Shown here piece after piece: positions 27,201 to 33,774 of a DNA stretch of 33,774 nucleotides (position 1 is the stretch's first letter; each line of letters starts with the position of its first letter). The position numbers and the translations under genes were made by a program. The stretch spans positions 1 to 33,774 of the forward strand of contig JAJFFE010000192.1 in the NCBI GenBank assembly GCA_021776775.1, given 5' to 3'. The notes beneath the pieces are model-generated. The model did not search any database. It was not told the origin of the DNA and saw only the letters and a list, made by a program, of their open reading frames with translations. This stretch comes from Planctomycetota bacterium. GTDB lineage: Bacteria > Planctomycetota > UBA8108 > UBA1146 > JAJFFE01.

Positions 27201-28178
27201 TTAGCTACGCTCCGCGGGAGTCTCCGCGGACCCGTCTCGACTCGCGTCGCGCTCGGTCGGCACCGCGACACTTTTCAGGATCTGCGCGATGATCTCTCGC
27301 CGAGGCGTTCCCGCCGTCAGCCGGTGGCGGTCGACAATAAGCCGGTGCGACAACACTGCGGCCGCCGCTTCTTGGATACTGTCGGGTGAAACGTAGTCGC
27401 GTTGATCGATGTAGGACAACGCTTGCGCCGAGCGCATGAGCGCCAGGCCGCCGCGGGGGCTCGCGCCGTGGCGCACCTCGTTGTGGTCGCGCGTGCGATT
27501 GACGATCTCGACGATGTAGCGCTGAATCTCGAGACTGACGTGCACGCGACGCACATCGCGCTGCATCTCACGCACCTCGTCCCCGCTGAGTACCGCGGTC
27601 AAACTGTCCACGGGGTGCGACTCGATCTGCGCGGCGAGGATCTTCTGTTCGGTAACCGGATCGGGATAGCCGATCTCGATGCGCATCAAGAATCGATCGA
27701 GTTGCGCTTCAGGCAACGGAAACGTTCCTTCGAGGTCGATCGGGTTCTGAGTCGCGATCACGAAGAACAGCTCGGGCAACGGCATGGTGTCGCCCTCGAC
27801 GGTCACTTGCCGCTCCTCCATCGCTTCTAACAGACTGGCCTGCGTGCGCGGCGACGTTCGGTTGATCTCGTCGGCCAACAAGACCTCCGTGAACACCGGA
27901 CCGGGAACGAACTCGAAGCTTCCTCGCTGCGGATGAAACACCGAAACGCCCGTGACGTCGGTCGGCAACATGTCCGGCGTGAACTGAATGCGCTTGAACC
28001 GGGTGTCGATCGACTGCGCGAGGGCACGGGCGAGCATGGTCTTGCCGAGCCCCGGTGAGTCTTCGATCAGCACGTGGCCGCGCGCCAAGAGCGCGGCAGT
28101 GGCCATACGCACCGCCGTCGGCTTACCGAACACGACTCGGGAGATGTTGTCATGGAGACGCCGGAGGCGATGAGACAA
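27201..28178 (-). CDS. MoxR-family AAA+ ATPase
   Basis: A 325-residue cytosolic ATPase, first gene of the MoxR/DUF58/transglutaminase operon. Walker A is at 41-47 (SPGLGKT), Walker B LLADEI is at 100-105, sensor 1 is in FFVIATQNPIDLEGT, and the lid domain holds the HGASPRGGLALM stretch. The start is a TTG at 28178 behind AGAGGA at good spacing; no ATG precedes the conserved N terminus. MoxR ATPases act as chaperone-like assembly factors for vWA proteins. The length is typical. Confidence 0.95.
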   Translation of the reverse strand: MSHRLRRLHDNISRVVFGKPTAVRMATAALLARGHVLIEDSPGLGKTMLARALAQSIDTRFKRIQFTPDMLPTDVTGVSVFHPQRGSFEFVPGPVFTEVLLADEINRTSPRTQASLLEAMEERQVTVEGDTMPLPELFFVIATQNPIDLEGTFPLPEAQLDRFLMRIEIGYPDPVTEQKILAAQIESHPVDSLTAVLSGDEVREMQRDVRRVHVSLEIQRYIVEIVNRTRDHNEVRHGASPRGGLALMRSAQALSYIDQRDYVSPDSIQEAAAAVLSHRLIVDRHRLTAGTPRREIIAQILKSVAVPTERDASRDGSAETPAERS

Positions 28179-28516
28179 GTAGAGTCCTCTCGTACGTCAT
28201 GAGGTCAACGATCGTCGCAACCGCGGAGCGTTTCGCGCGAAACCGGCAGTCGGTTCGGCGGCCGAGGTCGGATCCTCTGCAATGGAATTGCCCCCTTGGA
28301 TCACCGGGCCTGGGATCACCGGGCCTGGGATCCCCGGCCTTGGATCACAGCGGGCGGGGGCGAGGGTAACCCTCTGACTCTAACACCGGATCCTGCTCGT
28401 GGCACCCCCGTTCGACACGATGATATCGAGGTCGCGCTGACGTTGACGGAGAACTCGTTGCGACGGTAAAACTTTAGCCCGACAATCGCAGCTGTTCTTG
28501 AAGCGGATAGGCACTC
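28179..28516. other. Divergent intergenic region with short tandem repeats
   Basis: This 338-base region separates the MoxR operon (minus) and the Hsp33-like gene (plus) and must carry both promoters. It contains the 15-base tandem repeat at 28298-28355. No sigma-70 promoter is convincing. Confidence 0.6.
28298..28355. repeat. 15-base tandem repeat, two perfect and two decayed units
   Basis: GGATCACCGGGCCTG occurs at 28298-28312 and 28313-28327. The next unit, at 28328-28341, is GGATCCCCGGCCTT, and a fourth decayed unit begins at 28342 with GGATCACAGCGGGC. It lies upstream of the Hsp33-like gene and might bind a regulator, or be simple slippage. Confidence 0.8.
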
Positions 28517-29308
28517 ATGGAGACGCAACCCCTTCCCCCCGCCCTCGGCGAGGCGAAGATTCCACGCTACCTCGTCGACGAACACCACGTCGTCATCGCA
28601 ATCGCTGATTTCGACCCCCTCTTCCGGGCCTACCTCGACCACGCTCGGCGCTGGGACCGGGAGCCAGACCCGTTCGAGTCCGTACTGATGCGCCAAGCGC
28701 TCGCCGGGACGTGCCTCTACCTGTCCGGCCGACGCGATGCCGAAAGCCGGGCGTGGACCATCAACCTGCACAAGCCGGCGCTCAACGTGTTCGTCACCGG
28801 CGACGCCGCGGATGACCACGTCACGGCACGCCTCTTCACCGAGAACATTGTGACGAGCGAGGCGAGCCGGATGTACTGCCAAGTACAACCTCACGCCCAG
28901 CCAGACGGTAAACCGCTGCCGCTGCGCGAAACCGTCATCGAAGTGAGCGGGCTCGACGTGCTGAGAATGTTCGAGACCTTCTGCAAGCAATCCGATCAAG
29001 GCTCGGTGCGCTTCTTCGACTACGAGGATAGCCGCAGCGCCATGGTGGTCGGACTTCCCGGGTGCGACCCGGATTGGATCGCCGCCCTCGATCGTGAACG
29101 GACGCTGGAGCTCGTCGAGAACGCCCGCCTCCTGGAAACCCGCCAGTTCGCCTTTGCATGTGGTTGTAGCGAGGAGAAGATGTTCGACGTCGTCTCCAGT
29201 GTCTACGAGGGACGACCCGACGCGCTCTTCCAGGGCGAAGAAGGTGTGGAAGTACAGTGTCCACGGTGCGGGCACGAGTGGCTTTTGCGGCGCACCGATT
29301 TCAAGTAA
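28517..29308 (+). CDS. hslO: Hsp33-like redox-regulated chaperone
   Basis: A 263-residue cytosolic protein. The C terminus carries the Hsp33 zinc switch: Cys215-x-Cys217 (FACGCSEEKM) and Cys248-x2-Cys251 (QCPRCGHEW), with 30 residues between, exactly the family spacing. On oxidation such cysteines release zinc and turn on holdase activity. The N-terminal domain, about 20-200, is diverged from typical Hsp33 but has the expected alternating strands (ESRAWTINLHKPALNVFVTG). Extra cysteines at 66, 121, 156 and 183 are unusual. The 3' end, encoding TDFK and the stop, is the first copy of a 16-base tandem repeat. Confidence 0.75.
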   Translation: METQPLPPALGEAKIPRYLVDEHHVVIAIADFDPLFRAYLDHARRWDREPDPFESVLMRQALAGTCLYLSGRRDAESRAWTINLHKPALNVFVTGDAADDHVTARLFTENIVTSEASRMYCQVQPHAQPDGKPLPLRETVIEVSGLDVLRMFETFCKQSDQGSVRFFDYEDSRSAMVVGLPGCDPDWIAALDRERTLELVENARLLETRQFAFACGCSEEKMFDVVSSVYEGRPDALFQGEEGVEVQCPRCGHEWLLRRTDFK

Positions 29309-29360
29309 CACTGATTTTAAGTAACACTGATTTCAAGTAACACTGATTTCACGTAGCAGC
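29297..29360 (+). repeat. 16-base tandem repeat duplicating the end of the Hsp33-like gene
   Basis: Units GATTTCAAGTAACACT (29297-29312), GATTTTAAGTAACACT (29313-29328), GATTTCAAGTAACACT (29329-29344) and GATTTCACGTAGCAGC (29345-29360). The first spans the stop codon. Since 16 is not a multiple of three, the repeated TAA falls in all three frames. Confidence 0.95.
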
Positions 29361-29434
29361 GTGTCTCGCCTGGACTATTCATGCGTGTCGTGTTCGTAAT
29401 GGGTGTGCACCGGCGACGAATCGCGGAGATCGCA

Positions 29435-30412
29435 ATGACTACAGGGTCACCGCTGCCACCAACCCTCGACGAGATGCGCAGCGCCGCCGCGGACCTCGCT
29501 CGGTTGCTTCCGGTGACGGCGCTCGTGCCACTGCATGATCACGAACGCGATGACGACATCTGGCTGAAGCTCGAGGTGCACCAACCCATTAACTCGTTCA
29601 AGATTCGTGGCGTCTACCACGCCGTGTCCTCGCTGACCGCGAAGGAACGGGCGCGTGGGCTGAGCACAGTGAGCGCCGGCAACACCGCGCAAGCGTTGGC
29701 GTGGTCGGCCCGACGCTTCGGCGTCAGCATGCGAAGCGTCATGCCCGAGGGAGCGCCGAAGAGCAAGATCGGCGCGGTCGAGCGCTATGGCGGCACTCCC
29801 GTACTGAAGCCCACGGTCGAAGTGTTCCGCTTCCTACGAGAGCACCTCTGGGAGAATGAGCCGTACGCCTTCGTTCACCCGTGGACCGAGCGCAACGTGA
29901 TGATCGGCCACGCATCGCTTGCGCTCGAGCTCATCGAGCAGCTTCCGGATATCGGTACAGCGTATGTTCCGGTCGGTGGCGGCGGACTCATGGGAGGGGT
30001 CGGAACCGCGCTGCGCTTGCTGCGCCCGGCGATCAAGATCGTGGCCGTCGAACCGATCGGCTGCCCGGCGCTCTACACAAGCATCGAGCGCAACACCCCG
30101 AGCGAAGTGGAGTGCACGACCATCTGCGACGGAGTCGCCGTGCCGTACATCACCGAGGCAATGTTCCCGATCTTGCGCGACGTCGTCGACGACGTGGCGC
30201 TCGTCAGTGAGCAACGCGTCAAGGCGACCGTTCGCCAACTCGCCCTCGGCAATCGAATCGTCGCCGAACCGTCGGGTGCGCTAGCCGTCGCCGCGGCGAT
30301 CGATCGTCCCGACGACCCCAGCCCAAAGGTGGCCATCGTCACGGGCGGATCCATCGACGCAGCGAAGCTCGCAAGCCTGCTCACGGCCGACGACGTGTCA
30401 GCGCCGGATTGA
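29435..30412 (+). CDS. Threonine/serine dehydratase-like PLP enzyme (fold type II)
   Basis: A 325-residue cytosolic enzyme of the threonine dehydratase/serine racemase family. PLP-binding Lys56 sits in PINSFKIRG. The substrate loop is SAGNTAQALAW (family: SxGNHxQ), the phosphate-binding loop is GGGGLMGG, and EPSGALAV lies near the end. It has no C-terminal ACT domain, as in the catabolic form, so allosteric control is not expected. The usual His in SxGNH is Thr here. The ATG at 29435 behind GGAG was chosen; ATGs at 29381 and 29399 are in frame but lack ribosome sites. Its end overlaps the convergent gene at 30398 by 15 bases. Confidence 0.88.
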   Translation: MTTGSPLPPTLDEMRSAAADLARLLPVTALVPLHDHERDDDIWLKLEVHQPINSFKIRGVYHAVSSLTAKERARGLSTVSAGNTAQALAWSARRFGVSMRSVMPEGAPKSKIGAVERYGGTPVLKPTVEVFRFLREHLWENEPYAFVHPWTERNVMIGHASLALELIEQLPDIGTAYVPVGGGGLMGGVGTALRLLRPAIKIVAVEPIGCPALYTSIERNTPSEVECTTICDGVAVPYITEAMFPILRDVVDDVALVSEQRVKATVRQLALGNRIVAEPSGALAVAAAIDRPDDPSPKVAIVTGGSIDAAKLASLLTADDVSAPD

Positions 30413-31693
30413 AACTTCGAGCGCGCGCTTGCTTCCGCGAAGTTCACTCGACGGACGGTCCGCCTGCATCGCCAGCGGATCGAGATACCACCGGTACCCG
30501 CCCCAATCGCTGAAGAACATCTTGCCCTTCAGCTCGGTCAGCTTGTCCGACCAGGTGGCGCGTTCGAAAGCAGAAAACTCGGGCAGATAGCGCAAGAACG
30601 TCTTGTCGTCCCCCGCTGCGAGCGTGGCGCGCAAGAACTTCGGATCGTCGTTACGAAGACCACTCTTCAGAACGTTCTCATCGACGGCCAGCGAGACGCC
30701 TTCGGAATAGATCGCGCCTTCGACCTTCGCAAACCACACCTTGAGAGCGGCGCGGTCCTCTGTCTCAGGAACGACGCCGTCGACGAACTTGCTAGTGAAC
30801 CACTCCAACTTTCGATCCGAGCGATCGAGGTACCCACGAACCGACTTGCGCGACGACGCACGCCCCCCGGCAAATGGCGACGGCGAGCGAAGAATGGCTC
30901 GATCGTTACGAAACCGCGCGATGTAGTGCACGCTGTTGACGAGTAATGAACGAGCAATGTCGTTCATCGCCGACGGCTCCAGATCGAAACCGAAGTGCAG
31001 CAAGTGACCCTGACGCCACAAACCCGCCGCGTCGGCCGCCTTCGAGTTGATTCCACCGCACATCACCTCAATGTCCGGCGATTCGGACAGTTGACTCGCG
31101 TAGCTGCACCAACCGGGAAAACCTCGCTCGTCGTGATCGACAACAAGCGGAAGAACGGCGACCTTGTCGCCGTCGACGCTCTTCTTGAATGCGCTCGGCG
31201 TGTCGTACTGGATCGTCGCCTGGGTATCGATGCGGTAAGGCTTCTGAAAAACGTCATGCTGATCGCGTACTCCGTACGCGAGTGGAGACAAGCACGTTCA
31301 GCCTGAAGCGCCCGTGATCTTCCAAGGCCCGGCGATCAGCAAACCCGCGCTTCCCAACAGAACCGTCGGATTCATCCAGTGATCCCTGGGACCCAGCGGA
31401 GACTTGATCTCGGCCATCTTCATGATGTCCGCTTCGCCCTGCGACCAATCGAGCAACACCACTCGCTCAGGATCGACCGCGCGAAACTTGAAGTCGTCGC
31501 GATTGGCCACCTTCACATCCGAGAAGTAAGTCTCGAGCAACGCTTGGTACTGAGTCGCCCGCGGCGAAGGCACCTTGCCCACATAAAGCACCGCCAACGC
31601 ACTCTTCTTGATCTCGTCAGCCCGCACCGACGAACCCACCCCAGTGGCTAACAAACTGAACGCAACCACGACGCAAACGATGGCAATTCTCAT
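30398..31693 (-). CDS. Candidate selenoprotein: exported protein with in-frame UGA (Sec132)
   Basis: One frame of 431 residues is interrupted only by UGA at 31300-31298. The ATG at 31693 follows GGAGG and starts a signal peptide ending near SVRADE (residue 26). Residues about 30-130 look like a ThuA/amidotransferase-type fold (SALAVLYVGK, ERVVLLDWSQGEAD), followed by NPTVLLGSAG. The UGA then gives G-A-S-G-UGA132-Thr133-Cys134-LSPLAYGVRDQH. After it come SPDIEVMCGGINSKAAD, LLHFGFDLEPSAM and VNSVHYIARF, which I associate with uncharacterised Planctomycetota proteins. The two halves clearly form one protein: the second opens in frame with no ribosome site or signal of its own. A perfect 8-bp hairpin lies 24 nt after the UGA. 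Automatic calling would split it at 31298/31291. The function is unknown. A nonsense mutation is the rival explanation. Confidence 0.7.
31263..31281 (-). promoter_or_regulatory. Candidate bacterial SECIS hairpin
   Basis: On the mRNA, UCGCGUAC-GGA-GUACGCGA is a perfect 8-bp stem with a GGA triloop starting 24 nt after the UGA at 31300-31298. Two G residues open the loop, which fits the bacterial SECIS model for SelB binding. Confidence 0.6.
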
Positions 31694-31722
31694 GACGCCT
31701 CCTATCCGGGTCTGCCGACATT

Positions 31723-31768
31723 CTGAACCCTGATCCGCTCGGCGCAATCATCGGTTTGCTGGGTTCAG
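31723..31768. repeat. Inverted repeat between divergent genes
   Basis: CTGAACCC (31723-31730) and GGGTTCAG (31761-31768) are perfect inverted repeats 30 bases apart, just upstream of the 31693 gene and about 140 bases before intI. They could be an operator pair. Confidence 0.4.
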
Positions 31769-31893
31769 GCAATGACGGATGGGTTGGGTTCTTTGCCACC
31801 CTCCCCCTCTTACGGAAGCCGGAACGAAAGCAAGTTGGTCGCGGGACGACGCTCATCGTCCGCTTCCGGTTAGTGGCGACGCCGCTCGGCTAC

Positions 31894-31911
31894 TGGTATC
31901 ACTCGATACCA
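31894..31911. promoter_or_regulatory. Palindrome overlapping the intI start codon
   Basis: TGGTATC-ACTC-GATACCA has perfect 7-base arms, and its last base is the A of the intI ATG. It could be a repressor operator (LexA control of integrases is known, though this is not the E. coli-type box) or an RNA hairpin hiding the start. Confidence 0.55.
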
Positions 31912-32969
31912 TGAGCACGATCATCAGAAGCTACCCGAATCGCCGCCCACACCCGCCAACGGAACGCATCGTCGTCAGCGAAGGCGAGCGCAATTCGAAC
32001 TCGAAACGCACAGGCACACCACGCCTTGGCGATCGAGCCCGCGCCGCGATGCGACTGAAGGGGCTCAGCGATCGAACGCAGAAGTCCTACTTGCGATGGA
32101 TGGTTCGATACTACGAGTTCCATGGCCGACGACACCCGGCGGAGCTCGATGGACGACACGTGACTGAGTTCCTCAGCGACCTCGCCACCGAACGAGACGT
32201 CGCGTCCTCCACTCAGAATCAAGCGCTGGCGGCCCTGATCTGCCTCTACCGGATCGTCCTAAAGTCCGACCTACCGTGGCTCCAGGATTTGGTTCGGGCC
32301 AAGAGAAGTCGATTCCTCCCCACCGTCTTGTCCCGCGCCGAGGTCGACTCGCTGCTCGACCAAGCGACGGGGGTACAGCGGCTCATGCTGACCACCATGT
32401 ACGGCACCGGCATGAGGCTCACCGAATGTTGCCGATTGCGAATCAAGGATGTCGATTTCGATCGGCGCCAGATTCTGGTTCGGCAAGGAAAAGGAAGGAA
32501 GGACCGCGCCACGCTGCTCCCCGAGAAGTTGATTCATCTCCTCCAGCGCCAACTTCTACTTGTCGCCAAGCAGCATCGAGAAGACATCGCCAACCGAGCC
32601 GGTTGGGTCGAGCTCCCTAACGCCCTCGGGAAGAAGCTGACAAACGACGGTCGCGAGTGGTCGTGGCAATGGGTCTTTCCGGCGACCCGCATCTACCAAG
32701 ATCCCAAAACCCAAGAACGACGCCGACATCACCTTCATCAAACCGTCGTCCAGCGCGCAGTTCGCGCCGCCGCCCAGAAAGCCAAGATCCCAAAGCGAGT
32801 CACCTGCCACACCCTTCGCCACACTTTCGCGACGCATCTCCTCGAAGACGGATACGACATCCGAACCCTACAAACCCTCCTCGGACACAAAGACGTTTCG
32901 ACCACCATGATCTACACCCACGTCCTAAACCGAGGCCCCCAAGGAGTCCGCAGCCCCCTCGACCGCTAG
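31911..32969 (+). CDS. intI: Integron integrase (tyrosine recombinase)
   Basis: A 352-residue tyrosine recombinase that inserts and excises gene cassettes at attI and attC. An N-terminal SAM-like domain covers about 45-125 (AMRLKGLSDRTQKSYLRWMVRYYEF, ASSTQNQALAALICLYR). Catalytic residues are Arg169 (TGMRLTE), His300 and Arg303 (HTLRH), the His of GHKDVS and Tyr335 (TMIYTHV). The insertion unique to integron integrases lies at about 220-265 (WVELPNALGKK, EWSWQWVFPA, RRRHHLHQT), which separates it from XerC/D. The C terminus VRSPLDR is typical of IntI. The ATG at 31911 was chosen over the frame to 31779, since it overlaps an operator-like palindrome and starts the family N terminus. Confidence 0.95.
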   Translation: MSTIIRSYPNRRPHPPTERIVVSEGERNSNSKRTGTPRLGDRARAAMRLKGLSDRTQKSYLRWMVRYYEFHGRRHPAELDGRHVTEFLSDLATERDVASSTQNQALAALICLYRIVLKSDLPWLQDLVRAKRSRFLPTVLSRAEVDSLLDQATGVQRLMLTTMYGTGMRLTECCRLRIKDVDFDRRQILVRQGKGRKDRATLLPEKLIHLLQRQLLLVAKQHREDIANRAGWVELPNALGKKLTNDGREWSWQWVFPATRIYQDPKTQERRRHHLHQTVVQRAVRAAAQKAKIPKRVTCHTLRHTFATHLLEDGYDIRTLQTLLGHKDVSTTMIYTHVLNRGPQGVRSPLDR

Positions 32970-33152
32970 CCTGTTATCACAGACCCGCAATAACACCCGC
33001 CCCCAACGCCCCGACCCAAACAACCCCAACCCCGAAGACACTTTCCAAACAATCCTCGCCCGACCCAAACTCCCACGCTATCCTGCAGAGCCGCAACCCC
33101 GCGGAGCTACACAGACCTGTAGAATTTCAGAGTTAGACCGTCAACAACGACG
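32970..33152. other. attI-side leader with G-quadruplex motif on the minus strand
   Basis: The region between intI and the first cassette ORF is strikingly C-rich and G-poor on the plus strand. On the minus strand six G-tracts of 3-5 bases lie between 33033 and 32996 with loops of 1-6 bases, a strong G-quadruplex motif. CTACA-N6-TGTAG (33107-33122) is an inverted repeat 10 bases before the attI core and might bind IntI. It should also hold the cassette promoter; no -10/-35 pair is clear. Confidence 0.5.
33133..33139 (+). other. attI core site (GTTRRRY)
   Basis: GTTAGAC fits the integron core consensus GTTRRRY. Crossover is expected between the G and TT, making 33134 the first base of cassette 1. 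It is complementary to the R'' box GTCTAAC at 33630, as it must be for the same cassette when circular. Confidence 0.75.
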
Positions 33153-33635
33153 ATGGCCGTCCGATATCCCTTCACACCCAAGTCGACCTCCTATCTGGAG
33201 CCCGGCCAGTTCTGGGGCATCCCTCTCAGCAACGGGAGCTTTGCGTGTGGGCGTGTTCTTCAGCTCAATCTTGAAAACGAAAAGCGGCACACGCGACAGT
33301 TCCTCGCTGGCCTCATGAACTGGTGCGGCAACGTCCCGCCCGATGCTGACTCACTGGCCGGCGCGGACCTACTGGCGCACGGTAGCGCACACGTAAAGAC
33401 CGTCGCGGAGTCCGGCGGTCAGATCCTTGGACATAGGCCTCTCGGGCTCGACAGCTTGCCAATCCCGCTCACGCTCGACCAGGCTCCCGGCACAAAAAAC
33501 TGCAGGCTGCGTCGCGGTTTCGAGGTCCTCGGCATTGCCTCAAGTGCGCAGCAACGCGAGCTCGCTGTGTTCAAGGGGTGGGGATACAACGTAGTGGTTA
33601 TCCTCGCCAACAAACACTTCGGTGGGGCGGTCTAA
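33153..33635 (+). CDS. Imm26-like immunity protein in first integron cassette
   Basis: A 160-residue cytosolic protein. Its N terminus reads YLEPGQFWGIPLSNGSFACGRVLQL, matching the Imm26 immunity family (pattern GDxFxIPLxxGxxxxGRVL). Near the end are RRGFEVLGIASSAQQRE and WGYNVVVILANKHFGGAV. Imm26 proteins neutralise polymorphic toxins, but no toxin gene is present in the cassette. No ribosome site precedes the ATG, common in cassette genes. The stop TAA lies inside the attC R'' box. Confidence 0.65.
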   Translation: MAVRYPFTPKSTSYLEPGQFWGIPLSNGSFACGRVLQLNLENEKRHTRQFLAGLMNWCGNVPPDADSLAGADLLAHGSAHVKTVAESGGQILGHRPLGLDSLPIPLTLDQAPGTKNCRLRRGFEVLGIASSAQQRELAVFKGWGYNVVVILANKHFGGAV

Positions 33636-33759
33636 CTCGGAAGGCTTCTATTCGAAGTCGCCACGCAAGAGATGACGTGGAAGACCGAGCGAACGTCGGT
33701 CCCAAGGACAACGTCGATCGGCAAGCGTCTAGCGATTTCAGGGTAGGAGCGAGTTGAAC
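33630..33759 (+). other. attC recombination site of cassette 1
   Basis: R'' is GTCTAAC (33630-33636) and R' is GTTGAAC (33753-33759), 130 bases apart. Arms pair imperfectly: GTxxAACTCG with CGAGTTxxAC, GAAGTCGC with GCGATTTC, ACGC with GCGT, and GACGT with ACGTC toward the middle. The TTGAAC at the end belongs to the next cassette, which explains the R''/R' mismatch. The length fits the upper attC range. Confidence 0.75.
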
Positions 33760-33774
33760 TCTGGCGCGGGGCGC

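Larger units (their letters stand above)
31894..33774 (+). mobile_element. Co-directional (reverse) integron: intI, attI-like site, first cassette, start of second
   Basis: An integron integrase gene is followed, on the same strand, by an attI-like core (GTTAGAC, 33133-33139), a cassette 33134-33753 with its attC, and the first bases of a next cassette from 33754. In most integrons intI points away from the cassettes. Same-strand arrangement is known from Treponema denticola and some Planctomycetota. The array runs past the window edge. Confidence 0.8.

Noticed and set aside
11487..31693. UGA read as tryptophan to explain the two interrupted genes
   Set aside because: TGA ends many intact genes here and TGG is used freely for Trp, so a general reassignment does not fit.
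1..33774. CRISPR arrays, rRNA and tRNA genes
   Set aside because: Looked for regular 24-37 base repeats with spacers and for conserved RNA motifs; none seen.

Overview
The window looks like a chromosomal stretch of a GC-rich member of the Planctomycetota. The pointers are a divergent pair of a Ser/Thr kinase gene and an ECF-like sigma factor gene, secreted proteins carrying dockerin-like doublets with a conserved Cys-bearing tail, TatA-exported molybdenum hydroxylase parts, and an integron integrase lying in the same direction as its cassettes. This assignment is an inference from gene content; no rRNA or other phylogenetic marker is present.

Layout, left to right. 1-2432: a truncated Ser/Thr kinase (minus) back to back with an ECF-like sigma factor and a coupled unknown protein (plus). 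2649-11416: two large secreted proteins, a 2229-residue mosaic (dockerin-like doublet, lipase-like alpha/beta hydrolase, thrombospondin type-3 calcium repeats, 14 FG-GAP repeats) and a parallel beta-helix protein with a C-terminal dockerin-like doublet. 11487-12731 (minus): a thioredoxin-like exported protein whose frame is crossed by one UGA. 12978-17196: a molybdenum hydroxylase operon (2Fe-2S subunit with Tat signal, molybdopterin subunit, FAD subunit, small Cys-rich protein) closed by a strong bidirectional terminator. 17302-19863 (minus): a YtkA-like lipoprotein, a dockerin-like secreted protein, a decayed HUH-transposase relative, a small membrane ORF and a secreted unknown. 20306-23258: RecQ and a two-ACT-domain protein. 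23277-28178 (minus): the classic MoxR ATPase / DUF58 / transglutaminase operon. 28517-30412: an Hsp33-like chaperone and a threonine-dehydratase-like PLP enzyme. 30398-31693 (minus): a second exported protein crossed by one in-frame UGA. 31911-33774: an integron integrase, an attI-like core, a first cassette encoding an Imm26-like immunity protein, its attC site, and the first bases of a second cassette.

The most notable observation is that two unrelated exported proteins (11487-12731 and 30398-31693) each continue in the same frame through a single UGA. Each UGA lies two residues from a Cys (Cys-Thr-Sec in one, Sec-Thr-Cys in the other). Each is followed at 21 or 24 nt by a perfect hairpin whose apical triloop starts with G, as the bacterial SECIS model asks. 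Ordinary genes here end in TGA, so UGA is not generally reassigned. Two candidate selenoproteins in 34 kb suggests the organism decodes selenocysteine. The second highlight is the co-directional ('reverse') integron. Its attI core, attC arms and cassette boundaries can be read directly, and it has a palindrome overlapping the integrase start codon and a strong G-quadruplex motif between integrase and attI.
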